Notes: a model not told the origin generated them from the sequence alone. A DNA stretch of 64,000 nt from Paenibacillus sp. FSL R5-0766 (GCF_037971845.1 NZ_CP150227.1:6882001-6946000); one strand, 5' to 3'; numbered from the stretch's first letter, positions 26,696 to 36,205 are shown. Made by a program: numbers and translations.

Positions 26696-28549
26696 TCAAG
26701 TTAACGTAAGAACGATCTGATCCCCGGAACGGGTGATTTTATAAATCCCCTCTTGCATGTCGATGCCATAATGCTTTTTCAGCAACCACTTGGCATTGAG
26801 ATCCGTCTCCACAACCACCAGATAATCGTAACCGCTTAGAAGGTTATCCATATTATCCTCATAGAACAATACAATCCCGTCCACATGTGGAGCATACAAG
26901 AAATACTTCCCTACATATTGCATGTAATAGTTCGTGACCTGTTGGTCCCTGTCTGAGGCGTAGAAGAGATATCTGTTATTATCCTCTTGCCCACCTGAGT
27001 ACCACCGATCACCAGTAACTGCATGAATCTTGTAAGGGAGCGTTGTATCATAGCTTTGGGCGATAGACACGATACCATTGTATTCGGACAAAAGGATGGT
27101 GGCCGCAACCGCCATACAGCCGATAATGCCTTTTTGATAATGACCTTTCGTCTCAACCGTCTTAAATGATTGATAATCAGGTACTTCACCGATCCGATAG
27201 TGGAATGATCGCTCCAGGTCGATCGCAGCGCACAACACCAGCCCACCGGCGAACAGCACCACGATACTGGACGCATAACGCTCAAAGCCTGCCAGGACAA
27301 TGGCTTCATCCAATGGCATGGAGAAGAGATACAACGCCAGTATCCCCGCATAGTACAGTAACAGAACAACGTCCAAAGCAATTAATGCTTTCCACAAGTT
27401 CCACTTCTTCTTGAGTACAACAACGGCAAATACCGAAGCTCCGATCGCGATAAGCTGGAAAAGTACAATTCCGAGCACAGGCCTGGACGTGATATCTATG
27501 CTTGATTTCAGGAAGAGCGTCAGGATCTCCCATTTCTGTTCTCCCGTCTTGCCAGCTTGGATCACCGAGGCTGTTCCCTCGAACTTGTTATCAATCCCTT
27601 GGAATACCGTTGCCATTCGCCAGCTCCAGCCGAAGTAGGGAATCAGCGTACCGCAGATCGTACCCACTACAGCGAGCGCTGTTCTCCAACTGAACTTTTG
27701 CTTATGTTTTAGCCATGTATACACTAGGAAAATCAGACCGATCGCGGCGAAAATAATACCCGTGCTTTTGATGATGGTCAGTAATCCCGCAAGCGGAAGA
27801 ACAACAATACATGCTTTTTTGATCTCATTACGATATTGGTAGATCACCGCCAGGATTGCGAGCGCATAGATCGGAAGCAAGAAATCCACGAGTAGATTGG
27901 TGATCCGAATCGTAAGATTGAAAAAAGAAAGTGTAGATAACCCGAGTCCAAGAAAAGCGTACAGAAGAAAGCGTTTCTTCTCCGAAACAATGCCAAACAT
28001 GGCATAAAAACAGGAAAAGATAAGCAGCCCTTGTGCCAAGAGCATCACGGACTGGGAGTGTCCCATGAAGCGACAGACATAATAAATAAATGACGAAGTC
28101 CCCAGCGGATAGTTTTTAAAATCAATTAGGCTGGATTCTGGTGTCGGAAAGGCATTTGTACTCAGCATCTGCTTCAACACAATGGCCCAGTGCGAGAAGT
28201 TATCGTAGTGAGTTAATTGGTTTTGGAACAGAATCAACAAAAAGATGAATGTTCCGCCCAGAAAAGAAAACTGAAATATCGAGAACATTAAATTCGGCTT
28301 GGTCCCTCGTCGGATAGCTTGAACCAGCGTACCTCTAAAAAGCACCAAGCCTAGTATCAACACGACAATGCTTCCAATAAAGAGCTGACCTGCCAAACCA
28401 GCGAAATATACGATGCAGGCTATCGCAGAAAACACAAATACAGGGATGAACTCCCATCGTAGTGCAAGTGTCTTCCGAACAAACTGCATATAACCAACAA
28501 AGGAGATTATCAACAAAACCCCCATCACAAAATGAAGCACAATGAGCAT
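26696..28549 (-). CDS. Polytopic membrane protein of the polysaccharide operon
   Basis: 617 residues with 13-14 predicted membrane segments and a C-terminal extracytoplasmic part of about 110 residues (from about 500, with TTLPYKIHAVTGDRWYSGGQ). The shape resembles GT-C or YfhO/PMT-like membrane glycosyltransferases, but no family signature is certain. It begins 11 bp after the PilZ glycosyltransferase gene and is the last of three coupled genes. It may polymerise, export or decorate the glycan. Confidence 0.75.
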   Translation of the reverse strand: MLIVLHFVMGVLLIISFVGYMQFVRKTLALRWEFIPVFVFSAIACIVYFAGLAGQLFIGSIVVLILGLVLFRGTLVQAIRRGTKPNLMFSIFQFSFLGGTFIFLLILFQNQLTHYDNFSHWAIVLKQMLSTNAFPTPESSLIDFKNYPLGTSSFIYYVCRFMGHSQSVMLLAQGLLIFSCFYAMFGIVSEKKRFLLYAFLGLGLSTLSFFNLTIRITNLLVDFLLPIYALAILAVIYQYRNEIKKACIVVLPLAGLLTIIKSTGIIFAAIGLIFLVYTWLKHKQKFSWRTALAVVGTICGTLIPYFGWSWRMATVFQGIDNKFEGTASVIQAGKTGEQKWEILTLFLKSSIDITSRPVLGIVLFQLIAIGASVFAVVVLKKKWNLWKALIALDVVLLLYYAGILALYLFSMPLDEAIVLAGFERYASSIVVLFAGGLVLCAAIDLERSFHYRIGEVPDYQSFKTVETKGHYQKGIIGCMAVAATILLSEYNGIVSIAQSYDTTLPYKIHAVTGDRWYSGGQEDNNRYLFYASDRDQQVTNYYMQYVGKYFLYAPHVDGIVLFYEDNMDNLLSGYDYLVVVETDLNAKWLLKKHYGIDMQEGIYKITRSGDQIVLTLT

Positions 28550-28560
28550 CTCTATCTCTC

Positions 28561-30852
28561 CTAACCCTCTCTGGTGGAACGATCGGAATGTGGCTGAATC
28601 AAATCCGTCAGCAATTGGTCGATCAGGCCCTTCTCCACAATATCATCGATATTCTCCACCGAGAGAAGCACTTCGCGCTCACGGGCTGTCGTTTTCCCCG
28701 TATGTTGCAAAATGACTTCAATATTACTCTTTGTATAAAAAGTAACGACCGCTCCTGCCGTAATATCACCATGGAAACCCGTCGCGGAAAAGAAACGATA
28801 ATTGAAGCTGCGCAGCGTACAGCTAGCATCATTGGTGAAATGAACTGGAAGCTGTAGAGAAAGCCGCGGCATTTTTCGCTGATCCGATCTGGGTTGAACA
28901 ATCCGTTTTTTCACATTACGTAACATATCGTCATAAGCCGTATCCCACAGATTCATCTGCTCTGGCAATGAGTGTTTACGGTCGTAGATGATTTGCATGT
29001 ATTGGCGGTTATCATTCTCATCAATCGGCTGAACCGTTGCGGAGTAACGCCAGCCCTCTCCATCCTGTTTCACATAAACGATGACTGCATCGAGATTGGC
29101 CTCATACCGGTCGGTTTTGACAACCAGAGAGATGATCTTCTGCTCAGCCAAATAAATGGGATATGGGACATAGAAGGCAATACCTTGCTCAGATACATCC
29201 ACCGTCTTGGCCTGATAACGCAGATTGTTGGCTTGGTCGTGAATCGTGACATCTTCCTGCGCCCGAATCCGTTCTGTCTCCCGATACGCACGGCGGCCGA
29301 TCATGAAGAACAGGGCGTAACACAGCGCAATCATGTTATGAATCAGCCAGAAAATAATGATACTGCTGAAGAACAGCGCAATGCCGTACTTGCCATTGAC
29401 ATACCGAATCACGGCTGCAATGGATAGCAACAGCAAGAAGATATGCGGAAGTGCATATAACAGAGCAGACATCCATTGTCGACCGCTTGCTCTGCTTTTG
29501 TTGGTAACCTTGAATTTTTTCTCACGAATACCCAGCGTCTCCAGGAGAACCGGCCAGATCAAGTAAGGCATGAATATGGTGTCGATAACCTGACTCCATC
29601 GCTGATTCCGAATATTGCTGGACAGATATCGCATGGATACACTGTAGAAGAAATAAGATGGAAGCCAGAATATTAAGATTTGCCAGAAGGTTGTGTTCAC
29701 AATCTGGAAGTCGAATAACGCAAACAAAATAGGTGCCAAAATGAAAATCAACCGATTAAAGAAGGACCACCAGTATAAGAAACTGCTTAAGTAGGTCACT
29801 CTCGTCCAGAAAGGAAGCTTCCCAGACAAGGGTGCACGCGTATTCTGCAGGCTCTGAATGATACCCCGTGCCCAACGAATCCGTTGTTTAATCATGCTCT
29901 TCACTGTTGTTGTTGTCTGCCCGGCAGCTTGAACCTCTTGAGTCGCATAGGTAATATAACCTTCCTGCTGCAAGCGGATGCTTGTCTCAAAGTCCTCGGT
30001 GATTGTATTGAGTGGAAAACCTCCGATGTCTTCCATGCCTTGCCGGGAAATGATCGTATTACTTCCAGTGTAGGCTACCGCATTGGAGGCATTACGCAGG
30101 ATGTTCACTTCTCTGGAGAAGAAATCCTGTTCATTCGGAATGCCTTGCTCTGCATACAGGTTAAACTGGAATAGATCCGGATTGTAGAAGCTTTGCGGGG
30201 TCTGTACCAGACCAAGCTTGAACTTAGGGTCCATCTCGTCCTCTCGGCGAGGACGCCATACCTCATTCTCCTTAATAAACGTGGAGAGCATGAAATAGGG
30301 TACCGTTTTCATCAAAAAGGTGTGCTGTGGAATCATATCCGCATCAAACGTTGCAATGAGCGGCGAAGAGCTTTTGCTCAGTGCATTGTTCAGATTACCA
30401 GACTTGGCATCCTTGTTTCCGGGGAACCCCAGATATCCCACGCCAAACTGTCTGGCAAGCTCCTCCACCTCTGGTCTCGCACCATCGTCACAGAGATAGA
30501 TATGAACCTTCTGCTTGTCCGGGTAATCCATGAACGTACAGGCATTAACGGTTTTATATAACAGATCAACAGGCTCATTATGCGTAGCAATAAATACATC
30601 CACATCCGGATAATACTCCGGCGGAACGATTGGAAAATCGAGCTGTGTACGTTCTTTTTGCATCTTTTGAAAGAATAATTCAAAGGTTGTCAGTACGGTG
30701 ACCGTTTCAGCCACAATCAGCAGCATACCAAAAATGACGTTCAGAACGCCTTCACCCCATGGCAATGTAAAGAACGTACGCCATACCAAATAAATCGACA
30801 TCAGGATCATCGTGATGATAAAAAAGATATTCTGCCTTTTTTCGTTTTGCAC
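28561..30852 (-). CDS. Processive GT2 glycosyltransferase with PilZ domain (BcsA-like)
   Basis: 763 residues from a GTG at 30852 that overlaps the upstream stop by one base, with AAGGAGG 11 nt before it; the ATG at 30885 would lie inside the neighbour. Membrane segments flank a GT2 domain with the full processive set: DDG (LCDDGARPE), DAD (ATFDADMIP), TED (NTITEDFETSI) and QxxRW (QRIRW). More membrane segments follow. The PilZ domain has RETER and DVSEQG, the RxxxR and DxSxxG c-di-GMP motifs; a second PilZ-like stretch starts at RKMPR. It should make and extrude a polysaccharide under c-di-GMP control. No BcsB or BcsZ partner is near, so the product is not clearly cellulose. Confidence 0.88.
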   Translation of the reverse strand: MQNEKRQNIFFIITMILMSIYLVWRTFFTLPWGEGVLNVIFGMLLIVAETVTVLTTFELFFQKMQKERTQLDFPIVPPEYYPDVDVFIATHNEPVDLLYKTVNACTFMDYPDKQKVHIYLCDDGARPEVEELARQFGVGYLGFPGNKDAKSGNLNNALSKSSSPLIATFDADMIPQHTFLMKTVPYFMLSTFIKENEVWRPRREDEMDPKFKLGLVQTPQSFYNPDLFQFNLYAEQGIPNEQDFFSREVNILRNASNAVAYTGSNTIISRQGMEDIGGFPLNTITEDFETSIRLQQEGYITYATQEVQAAGQTTTTVKSMIKQRIRWARGIIQSLQNTRAPLSGKLPFWTRVTYLSSFLYWWSFFNRLIFILAPILFALFDFQIVNTTFWQILIFWLPSYFFYSVSMRYLSSNIRNQRWSQVIDTIFMPYLIWPVLLETLGIREKKFKVTNKSRASGRQWMSALLYALPHIFLLLLSIAAVIRYVNGKYGIALFFSSIIIFWLIHNMIALCYALFFMIGRRAYRETERIRAQEDVTIHDQANNLRYQAKTVDVSEQGIAFYVPYPIYLAEQKIISLVVKTDRYEANLDAVIVYVKQDGEGWRYSATVQPIDENDNRQYMQIIYDRKHSLPEQMNLWDTAYDDMLRNVKKRIVQPRSDQRKMPRLSLQLPVHFTNDASCTLRSFNYRFFSATGFHGDITAGAVVTFYTKSNIEVILQHTGKTTAREREVLLSVENIDDIVEKGLIDQLLTDLIQPHSDRSTREG

Positions 30853-31946
30853 TACAACTGCTTCCTCCTTGCTGCAAATACCCATCTTCGCTGCAATTGG
30901 AAACTGAGCAGGAACAGCAAGGCATCACAGACGAATTTCGCCAATTTCTCATCTACGAAGAGAACGGTATGGAATATATATACACCGGTACTGGAAAGCA
31001 AGATGACTACTCCGCATAACGTTAGATAGCGCCATAGACTTCCCTGGCTATCCTCCTTGCGGAATACAAAATGTCTGTTCAGTACATAGTTGACCACAAT
31101 GGATATAACTCTCGCAATCACGGTTGCCAGCAGAATTCTTAAATAGTGCTGCTCACCCAACACGGGCCGCAACGCGTCGATCAAAAACCAGGCGATGCCC
31201 AAATCCACAACCGAACTGGCCACCGATGATGAAATGAACCGCAGGAAATTGGAGAACAACACCCCCATGACCCGAGCACTATCCTGGATCGCTTTAAAAT
31301 GAGTGCCTGCATTACCATTCTCATAAATGACTTGGATGGGCATCGTATGAATCGGTATGCCAGACTGAATGCACGAGATAAGCATCTGCAGCTCATATTC
31401 AAATCGAGTGCCGCGAACATCCTGCATAAACGCAAGTAACCCTGGACCGAAGGCACGAAGCCCAGTCTGGGTATCTGACAGTTTTCTACCATAGAGCATG
31501 GCAAAAATAAAGGATGTCATCCGATTTCCTAACAGAGACTTTGGAGGTATATTCCCCTCGCTGAAGTTCCTTACCCCGAGCACCAACGAATCCGGATGAA
31601 GCCTTGCTTCTTGGGCTATACGGTATACATCCTCAGCTGCGTGTTGTCCGTCTGAATCAGCGGTTACGACGAAGGAAGTTGCGTCGAATTGCTTCCCAAT
31701 ATACTCAAATCCGGTCTTGAGTGCCGCACCCTTCCCCTGATTTTCCGCATGTGTCAGCAGAGCACAACCGTTCTCACGAAGCTCCTCGAAAATCGACTGG
31801 TAGGCCTCACCAGATCCGTCGTCCACAATAACAATATTAGTAAATCCATACTCTCGCAATTGCCGTACATAGGCTGGAAGTCTCTCATCCGGTTCAAGTG
31901 ATGGAATGAGGATGATCGTTTCGCCGTTTTGTTTACCTATAATCAT
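30852..31946 (-). CDS. GT2 glycosyltransferase fused to a GtrA-like membrane domain
   Basis: 364 residues from the ATG at 31946 (GAGG 9 nt upstream); a TTG at 31961 is the alternative. Residues 10-220 are a GT2 domain of the polyprenyl-phosphate sugar synthase type (IVIVDDGSG, VTADSDGQH). Residues 235-364 hold four membrane segments of the GtrA type (LRFISSSVASSVVDLGIAWF, NYVLNRHFVFRK). Such fusions are thought to make a lipid-linked sugar and flip it across the membrane. First gene of the three-gene operon. It may supply an outside sugar donor to the last gene, which looks GT-C-like. Confidence 0.87.
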   Translation of the reverse strand: MIIGKQNGETIILIPSLEPDERLPAYVRQLREYGFTNIVIVDDGSGEAYQSIFEELRENGCALLTHAENQGKGAALKTGFEYIGKQFDATSFVVTADSDGQHAAEDVYRIAQEARLHPDSLVLGVRNFSEGNIPPKSLLGNRMTSFIFAMLYGRKLSDTQTGLRAFGPGLLAFMQDVRGTRFEYELQMLISCIQSGIPIHTMPIQVIYENGNAGTHFKAIQDSARVMGVLFSNFLRFISSSVASSVVDLGIAWFLIDALRPVLGEQHYLRILLATVIARVISIVVNYVLNRHFVFRKEDSQGSLWRYLTLCGVVILLSSTGVYIFHTVLFVDEKLAKFVCDALLFLLSFQLQRRWVFAARRKQL

Positions 31947-32119
31947 CCTGATAAGCCTCAATTCGACATATTTTCACAAATTCTTTTTTGAATATTGTGA
32001 GTATAACATCGAAAAGGCATACAGTAAACGAATAACTTGTATATATATTGGTAAAAAAGTTGCAGTCTTTTATAAGCTAATTCATAGGCGAAAAATACTA
32101 GTTGAGGGTTAGTCTAGCA

Positions 32120-32350
32120 CTACTCAAACCATTGCACATTTGGTTCTCGTTTCAGCACATGTACCAGCATGGCATGCAGTTGTCCACGGTGGTGATAGAA
32201 GTGCGCCTGCAATCCAGAAGCCACTCGAAGCGTGAATGAAGGCCTCCCCAGAATGCAGTCGTTTCTCGTAATAGTTCATCTTCTGTCTCCATCGACCGAT
32301 TGGACATGCTTCGACTTACAAATCTGGATGGATGGCCACTTATGCGGATC
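32120..32350 (-). pseudogene. DinB-family remnant, frameshifted
   Basis: On the minus strand one frame reads ...DELLRETTAFWG and, after a one-base shift near 32245, another reads RPSFTLRVASGLQAHFYHH then RGQLHAMLVHVLKREP to a TAG at 32122-32120. The HFYHHRGQL string with its metal-type histidines is the C-terminal hallmark of DinB/YfiT-like metal proteins. The N-terminal two-thirds are missing or unrecognisable. This explains most of the 31962-32380 spacer. A sequencing error cannot be excluded, but the missing N-terminus argues for real decay. Confidence 0.58.
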
Positions 32351-32380
32351 ACGAATTTGAATTAGAATTACCGTAGACGA

Positions 32381-33124
32381 TTGAAAAAGGCTGTGATTCC
32401 AATGTTATTCGAAAGAGACAAATGGTTGCAGTATGGCATCCTGCGCGATGAGCCCTCTCTCGCAGAACGGTTGCCAGAAACACAGTTGCTTGAAAAGGAA
32501 ACGCTAACGAAGATGCTTCTTCAGTATCCCAGCGTTGTACTGAAACCTCGTAATGGCAGTTACGGAAGGGGTATCCTGTTCATTAAACGAAGCGGTGCAA
32601 ATGCTTATCGTATTCAAAATGAAAATAACACACTCACCATGAGAGACAACGAGCAGTTACTCGAATGGTTCGAACAAACAATCAAAAGTGATGAATATAT
32701 TGTCCAAAAGCGTCTGCAGCTTGCTCAAATTAAACACAGGCCGTTCGACATTCGGATCATGGTTCAGCGCAAAAAGGGTTCCTCGTCCACTTGGAACGTG
32801 ACAGGTTCCTATGCTAAAGTCGCAGCACAAGGATACCAAGTCACCAATGTGAATAACCGCCCCATTCCAGTTCTTAAAGCGCTGAGACTAGCTCGAATTG
32901 GAGATCGGCGCTTACTTGTCAGAGCGGAACAAGTTGCACGATTAGCCGCCATACGATTGGGAGAGCATTACCCCATGCTTAGACAAGTCGGGTTCGATAT
33001 TGCTGTCGACAAGAAACGACGTATTTGGATCATTGAAGGAAATTATCAACCGGATTTGCGCCCTTTCCGACTTATGAAAGACTCCTCGATGCACCGCAGA
33101 ATATTATGGTACAAGAAAAATTAA
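32381..33124 (+). CDS. YheC/YheD-type ATP-grasp protein
   Basis: 247 residues, about half the length of B. subtilis YheC/YheD, with only the ATP-grasp part. Seen are VVLKPRNGSYGRGILFI (nucleotide-binding loop), YIVQKRL, the RPFDIRIMVQRK strand, and the metal-binding end VGFDIAVDKKRRIWIIEGN. YheC and YheD are spore-coat-associated in bacilli, but the reaction is not known; ATP-grasp folds usually join a carboxylate to an amine or thiol. The TTG start at 32381 has no clear ribosome binding site; the ATG at 32402 has AAAAAGG 11 nt before it and may be the true start. Confidence 0.78.
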   Translation: MKKAVIPMLFERDKWLQYGILRDEPSLAERLPETQLLEKETLTKMLLQYPSVVLKPRNGSYGRGILFIKRSGANAYRIQNENNTLTMRDNEQLLEWFEQTIKSDEYIVQKRLQLAQIKHRPFDIRIMVQRKKGSSSTWNVTGSYAKVAAQGYQVTNVNNRPIPVLKALRLARIGDRRLLVRAEQVARLAAIRLGEHYPMLRQVGFDIAVDKKRRIWIIEGNYQPDLRPFRLMKDSSMHRRILWYKKN

Positions 33125-33130
33125 ACCGAA

Positions 33131-33170
33131 AAAGAGACGACCTGCCTGTTATCCGGGCAAGTCGTCTCTT
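33131..33170. terminator. Bidirectional terminator between convergent genes
   Basis: AAGAGACGACCTGCC pairs with GGGCAAGTCGTCTCTT (one bulge), flanked by A and T. It serves the ATP-grasp gene and the small gene at 33209. Confidence 0.78.
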
Positions 33171-33208
33171 CATGTTTCGTACCTAATCTCGATATTAACC
33201 CACTTCGG

Positions 33209-33550
33209 TTATTTCCGGCATTTTCTAATCGCACTTGTAACACGTGTCACTCGGAACTGATTTACCCCTACCTGTATAATGGCGAACTGGCTGTATGAAG
33301 TACCTGAAGAGGTATAAGGCTCGGCTTCAATATTTCCACTCGGTGTTCTAACCGTCGCGGTGATTCTAGTTACCAGGCACACACCACGGTCGGAAGATCT
33401 CCAAGTCTCGTCACGCTGAACACTATATCTATCGTTGCTACAGAAGATGGATGCATACTCCACTACTCCACTCGCATTAAACGAAGTAGAGTTATAGATC
33501 TGAACAGGGTCATAACCACCTCTAGGTGCTCCAGGTCTTCTATTTCCCAT
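33209..33550 (-). CDS. Small protein of unknown function
   Basis: 113 residues. The ATG at 33550 is chosen because AGGAGG lies 8 nt upstream. It is basic, rich in Arg, Ser and Thr, and beta-strand-like (VCLVTRITATVRTPSG and FAIIQVGVNQFRVTRV), with three cysteines and no signal peptide or membrane segment. The Gly/Arg/Pro-rich N-terminus (GNRRPGAPRGGY) and monocistronic setting are reminiscent of spore-coat small proteins, but I do not recognise it. Confidence 0.55.
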   Translation of the reverse strand: MGNRRPGAPRGGYDPVQIYNSTSFNASGVVEYASIFCSNDRYSVQRDETWRSSDRGVCLVTRITATVRTPSGNIEAEPYTSSGTSYSQFAIIQVGVNQFRVTRVTSAIRKCRK

Positions 33551-33823
33551 TCTCAAAACCTCCTTTTTATTGATAGTCTATTAAATGCAATTAAATAGTT
33601 TTGGTGAGGTATAAATGTGGACAAGGTAGAAAAAGTGTGTTTGTACAGTGGTAGGGGGGAACTGGTAGCTTGATGTCGTAGCTCAAACACGAAAAAGAAC
33701 CACCCTTTAATGTACAAAGGTAGTTCGGGAATTTTGATCGTCTACTATTTTCCGATTCAGTAAGATTGTCGAGATTAAGTCGTATGTATGCCTTGCGAGC
33801 ATCGTAGTAACGCTCCTGATGCC

Positions 33824-34405
33824 CTATTCTGCCGCCTCCGCCAACCAAGCTTGCATAGCCGGCGATTCCGCCCGATTCAAACGTAAGGCAATTTCGGTAT
33901 TGATCTCATCTGGCGGCATGACTTCAACAAGGGCACATACGGACTCTCGCGGTTGATTTAAGGCAAATACGCCTTCATCATCTAGCATCTTCATCGCCAG
34001 CTCCATGGCTCTCAACCTCATATCAAACTCCCGATTCCAATCATCATACTCCAGTTCCGCAATGAAAGGACGCTCGTTATATCGTTGTTTGACACCGTCA
34101 AAGTGATCATCCTGAAAACAACAATAGGGCGAATCCGCATACGACCATTTGATGAGATCCGCAATCATGGATACCGGCGTATCACTTTCCTCTGCTTGCC
34201 TAGCCGATTCCAACGCCAATGCTTCCCACGACCAGGCAGAGATGCTTGGCGCATGTCCCTCGCCAGTAGTGTATAACGTACAATAATAGTAACGTTCACC
34301 ATTTTCAAAAAGAGTACAAAAAGATGTTCTGGCGGCAGCGGCAATCTCTATGGCCAGTGTCTCTATTTCCTGCATTGGCATCACGATTAGAGTTCCCCTT
34401 TCCAT
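33824..34405 (-). CDS. DUF4303-like protein
   Basis: 193 residues; the ATG at 34381 (MPMQEIE) may be the true start. Acidic and soluble, with CTLYTTGEGHAPSISAWS and a KWSYADSPYCCF segment that fit the DUF4303 family as I recall it. Members often occur among immunity-type genes of polymorphic toxin systems. Last gene of a compact three-gene unit (205-, 92- and 193-residue products). No toxin is next to it. The assignment is from recall only. Confidence 0.65.
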   Translation of the reverse strand: MERGTLIVMPMQEIETLAIEIAAAARTSFCTLFENGERYYYCTLYTTGEGHAPSISAWSWEALALESARQAEESDTPVSMIADLIKWSYADSPYCCFQDDHFDGVKQRYNERPFIAELEYDDWNREFDMRLRAMELAMKMLDDEGVFALNQPRESVCALVEVMPPDEINTEIALRLNRAESPAMQAWLAEAAE

Positions 34406-34412
34406 TCGTTGA

Positions 34413-34691
34413 TCATTTGCCCCTTCGATATGAATTGGCTATTTGGACTAGATACCAGACACCCGCACCCACAAGGGCAGCAAACAACAGATTGATGCAG
34501 CCGAACACGATGAGTGACTTTGCTTGGCCTGGACCAATCCGGAAAGCGGTAACAAGCTGGAAGACAGCCGGTATCAAAAATGCCAGCCAGGAGATGGTTA
34601 TAAGCTTTTCTGTTCTGAAACTCCACCATACTGCTGAACATGAGGCAAATAGCAGTACCCAGGTACAGATAAGCTTTAGGGCGAACATCAT
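34413..34691 (-). CDS. Small membrane protein
   Basis: 92 residues with three membrane segments (about 5-24, 31-50 and 58-80) and a short basic tail (NSYRRGK). A strong ribosome binding site (GGAGGGGG) precedes tandem ATGs. It lies 12 bp after the 205-residue gene and just before the DUF4303 gene, so it is cotranscribed. No family recognised. Confidence 0.65.
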   Translation of the reverse strand: MMFALKLICTWVLLFASCSAVWWSFRTEKLITISWLAFLIPAVFQLVTAFRIGPGQAKSLIVFGCINLLFAALVGAGVWYLVQIANSYRRGK

Positions 34692-34703
34692 TTCAGCCCC
34701 CTC

Positions 34704-35321
34704 CTATTTGCCATGAATCACAAGTCCATATTTATTGAAGATCCACGATTGGCTCAAGTCGTGCATTGCATCGTGGCTTATACGCACGGAGGGCTTTTGC
34801 TCCTTCATCGCATCTGCATCAAGGGCTGAGAAGCGAAGGGATTTGGTCATTTTTTTGATAGAGTCTCTTATTTCATCGAAAAACGCATAGGTCAGCGGCT
34901 TATGGTCCCGTATATCCTCATAAATATAGTACTTTCCTTTTTCATCTTCCAAATTAACTTGAAAACTTTTCGGAAATGAAAGCAAGATACACGGCAGTTC
35001 ATCCTCTGCCCATTGTCCGTGATATGGAAAAGAAACCCCTTCATTTCTCACAAAAAATCCTGAACTTTCTTGATCTGATGCAATAGAAATAGAGTAAACA
35101 AAGAAGGGATGGATGTCATCTCTCTTTTCTCCTGCCACAAAATACTGATAGAACGTCTGATACTCCTCGTACACCTGATTATAATCATGCTCTGTTCGGG
35201 CAGCATTCGTACGATTGAATTGCGCTTGCCGATGCTCCAAAAGCTGCAAAAGGCTTTTAAACTCTTCAGGAGTGATGAAGAATCTCAGTTTATAGAATCC
35301 GCTATTCTTTAATTTGTCCAT
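34704..35321 (-). CDS. Soluble protein of unknown function, first of a three-gene unit
   Basis: 205 residues, mixed alpha/beta, charged, with no signal peptide or membrane segment. Notable stretches are FYKLRFFITPEEFKSLLQLL and VSFPYHGQWAEDELPCILLS. I do not recognise it. The cluster of small unrelated proteins, one DUF4303-like, looks like an orphan immunity or accessory set. The 336-bp region upstream (35322-35658) holds only the ctc terminator and a probable promoter. Confidence 0.55.
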   Translation of the reverse strand: MDKLKNSGFYKLRFFITPEEFKSLLQLLEHRQAQFNRTNAARTEHDYNQVYEEYQTFYQYFVAGEKRDDIHPFFVYSISIASDQESSGFFVRNEGVSFPYHGQWAEDELPCILLSFPKSFQVNLEDEKGKYYIYEDIRDHKPLTYAFFDEIRDSIKKMTKSLRFSALDADAMKEQKPSVRISHDAMHDLSQSWIFNKYGLVIHGK

Positions 35322-35594
35322 TTCTTTTCGCTCACCGCCCTGTTTAGAAATGTTATGCCATTGACCTTAGCGGGTTAGGTTCAACTATATATGTATCTTA
35401 TTTCCATTATAGTGATTACCTTTCCTGAGTCTACCTACTTTACACCTGAATTTTGCGAGTGAACTTTGAAAGGGTAGCGAAATTTTAGGATCATTGCGCC
35501 TGTACGCGAGCAAAAGATCTACGTGAGGTGAATTCTAGGCTACCCCTCCTTGTGAGGATGGAAGCACGCCAACATCTCATAATCAACACAAATC

Positions 35595-35622
35595 AGCCGT
35601 ACGGAATATCACCCGTACGGCT
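35595..35622 (-). terminator. Hairpin after ctc
   Basis: AGCCGTACGG pairs perfectly with CCGTACGGCT over an 8-nt loop, 37 bp past the ctc stop on the minus strand. The T run is weak (GATTTGTG). Confidence 0.6.
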
Positions 35623-35658
35623 AATTTTGAATTATTCAGCTTTGCGAAATTGGAATTG

Positions 35659-36204
35659 TTAAGGTTTAACTACAGAGAGTAGAGACTCATTCCCTTCAGA
35701 GATCACCGTCACATCTGGTGCAAACGTAGCATCACTTACATGTAGCGTTTCTCCAAGTTCCATAGCACTAATGTCAAATTCAATCGACGTTGGCAAGTGT
35801 CTCGGCAATGCCTCCACTTCAATAGAAGATAATTGAACTTGCACGACTCCGCCCTGTTTTGTACCAATCGGTGTGCCGTTGAACTTCACAGGAATTTTAG
35901 TACGCAGGATCTCATTGGTCTGCACCTGCTGAAAATCCACATGAAGTAAATCCCGTGTCACTGGATCACGCTGGAGATCTTCCAACAATACAGTCAATGA
36001 GCCTTTCTCTTCAAACTGCAGTTCGATAAAACCAGACGTACCCTGCTTCAACCATTTTTGAAATTGTATTGTTGGAATATGAATCATTTCATTCTCCGTA
36101 TTTTTGCCAAAAACAATACCTGGCAAACGCCCGGATTTACGTAAATCCCTAAGTCGGGATGTATTTAATGGAATGCGGTTCTCCGCTTGAAAACTAGTAG
36201 TCAT
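35659..36204 (-). CDS. ctc: 50S ribosomal protein L25 / general stress protein Ctc
   Basis: 181 residues: an N-terminal L25 domain (about 1-90, with GRLPGIVFGKNTEN and LEDLQRDPVTRDLLHVDFQQ) and a C-terminal TL5-type beta domain (about 95-181). It binds 5S rRNA in the large subunit; in B. subtilis it is induced by stress. The C-terminal domain lacks the long acidic tail of some homologues. The start codon lies one base after the stop of a 28-codon upstream ORF, which suggests coupled translation. Confidence 0.9.
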   Translation of the reverse strand: MTTSFQAENRIPLNTSRLRDLRKSGRLPGIVFGKNTENEMIHIPTIQFQKWLKQGTSGFIELQFEEKGSLTVLLEDLQRDPVTRDLLHVDFQQVQTNEILRTKIPVKFNGTPIGTKQGGVVQVQLSSIEVEALPRHLPTSIEFDISAMELGETLHVSDATFAPDVTVISEGNESLLSVVKP

Positions 36205-36205
36205 G

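Noticed and set aside
33591..33848. 85-codon minus-strand frame after the DUF4303-like gene
   Set aside because: It overlaps the DUF4303-like end, has no good start site and its last half is proline/cysteine-rich noise; the spacer here looks non-coding.
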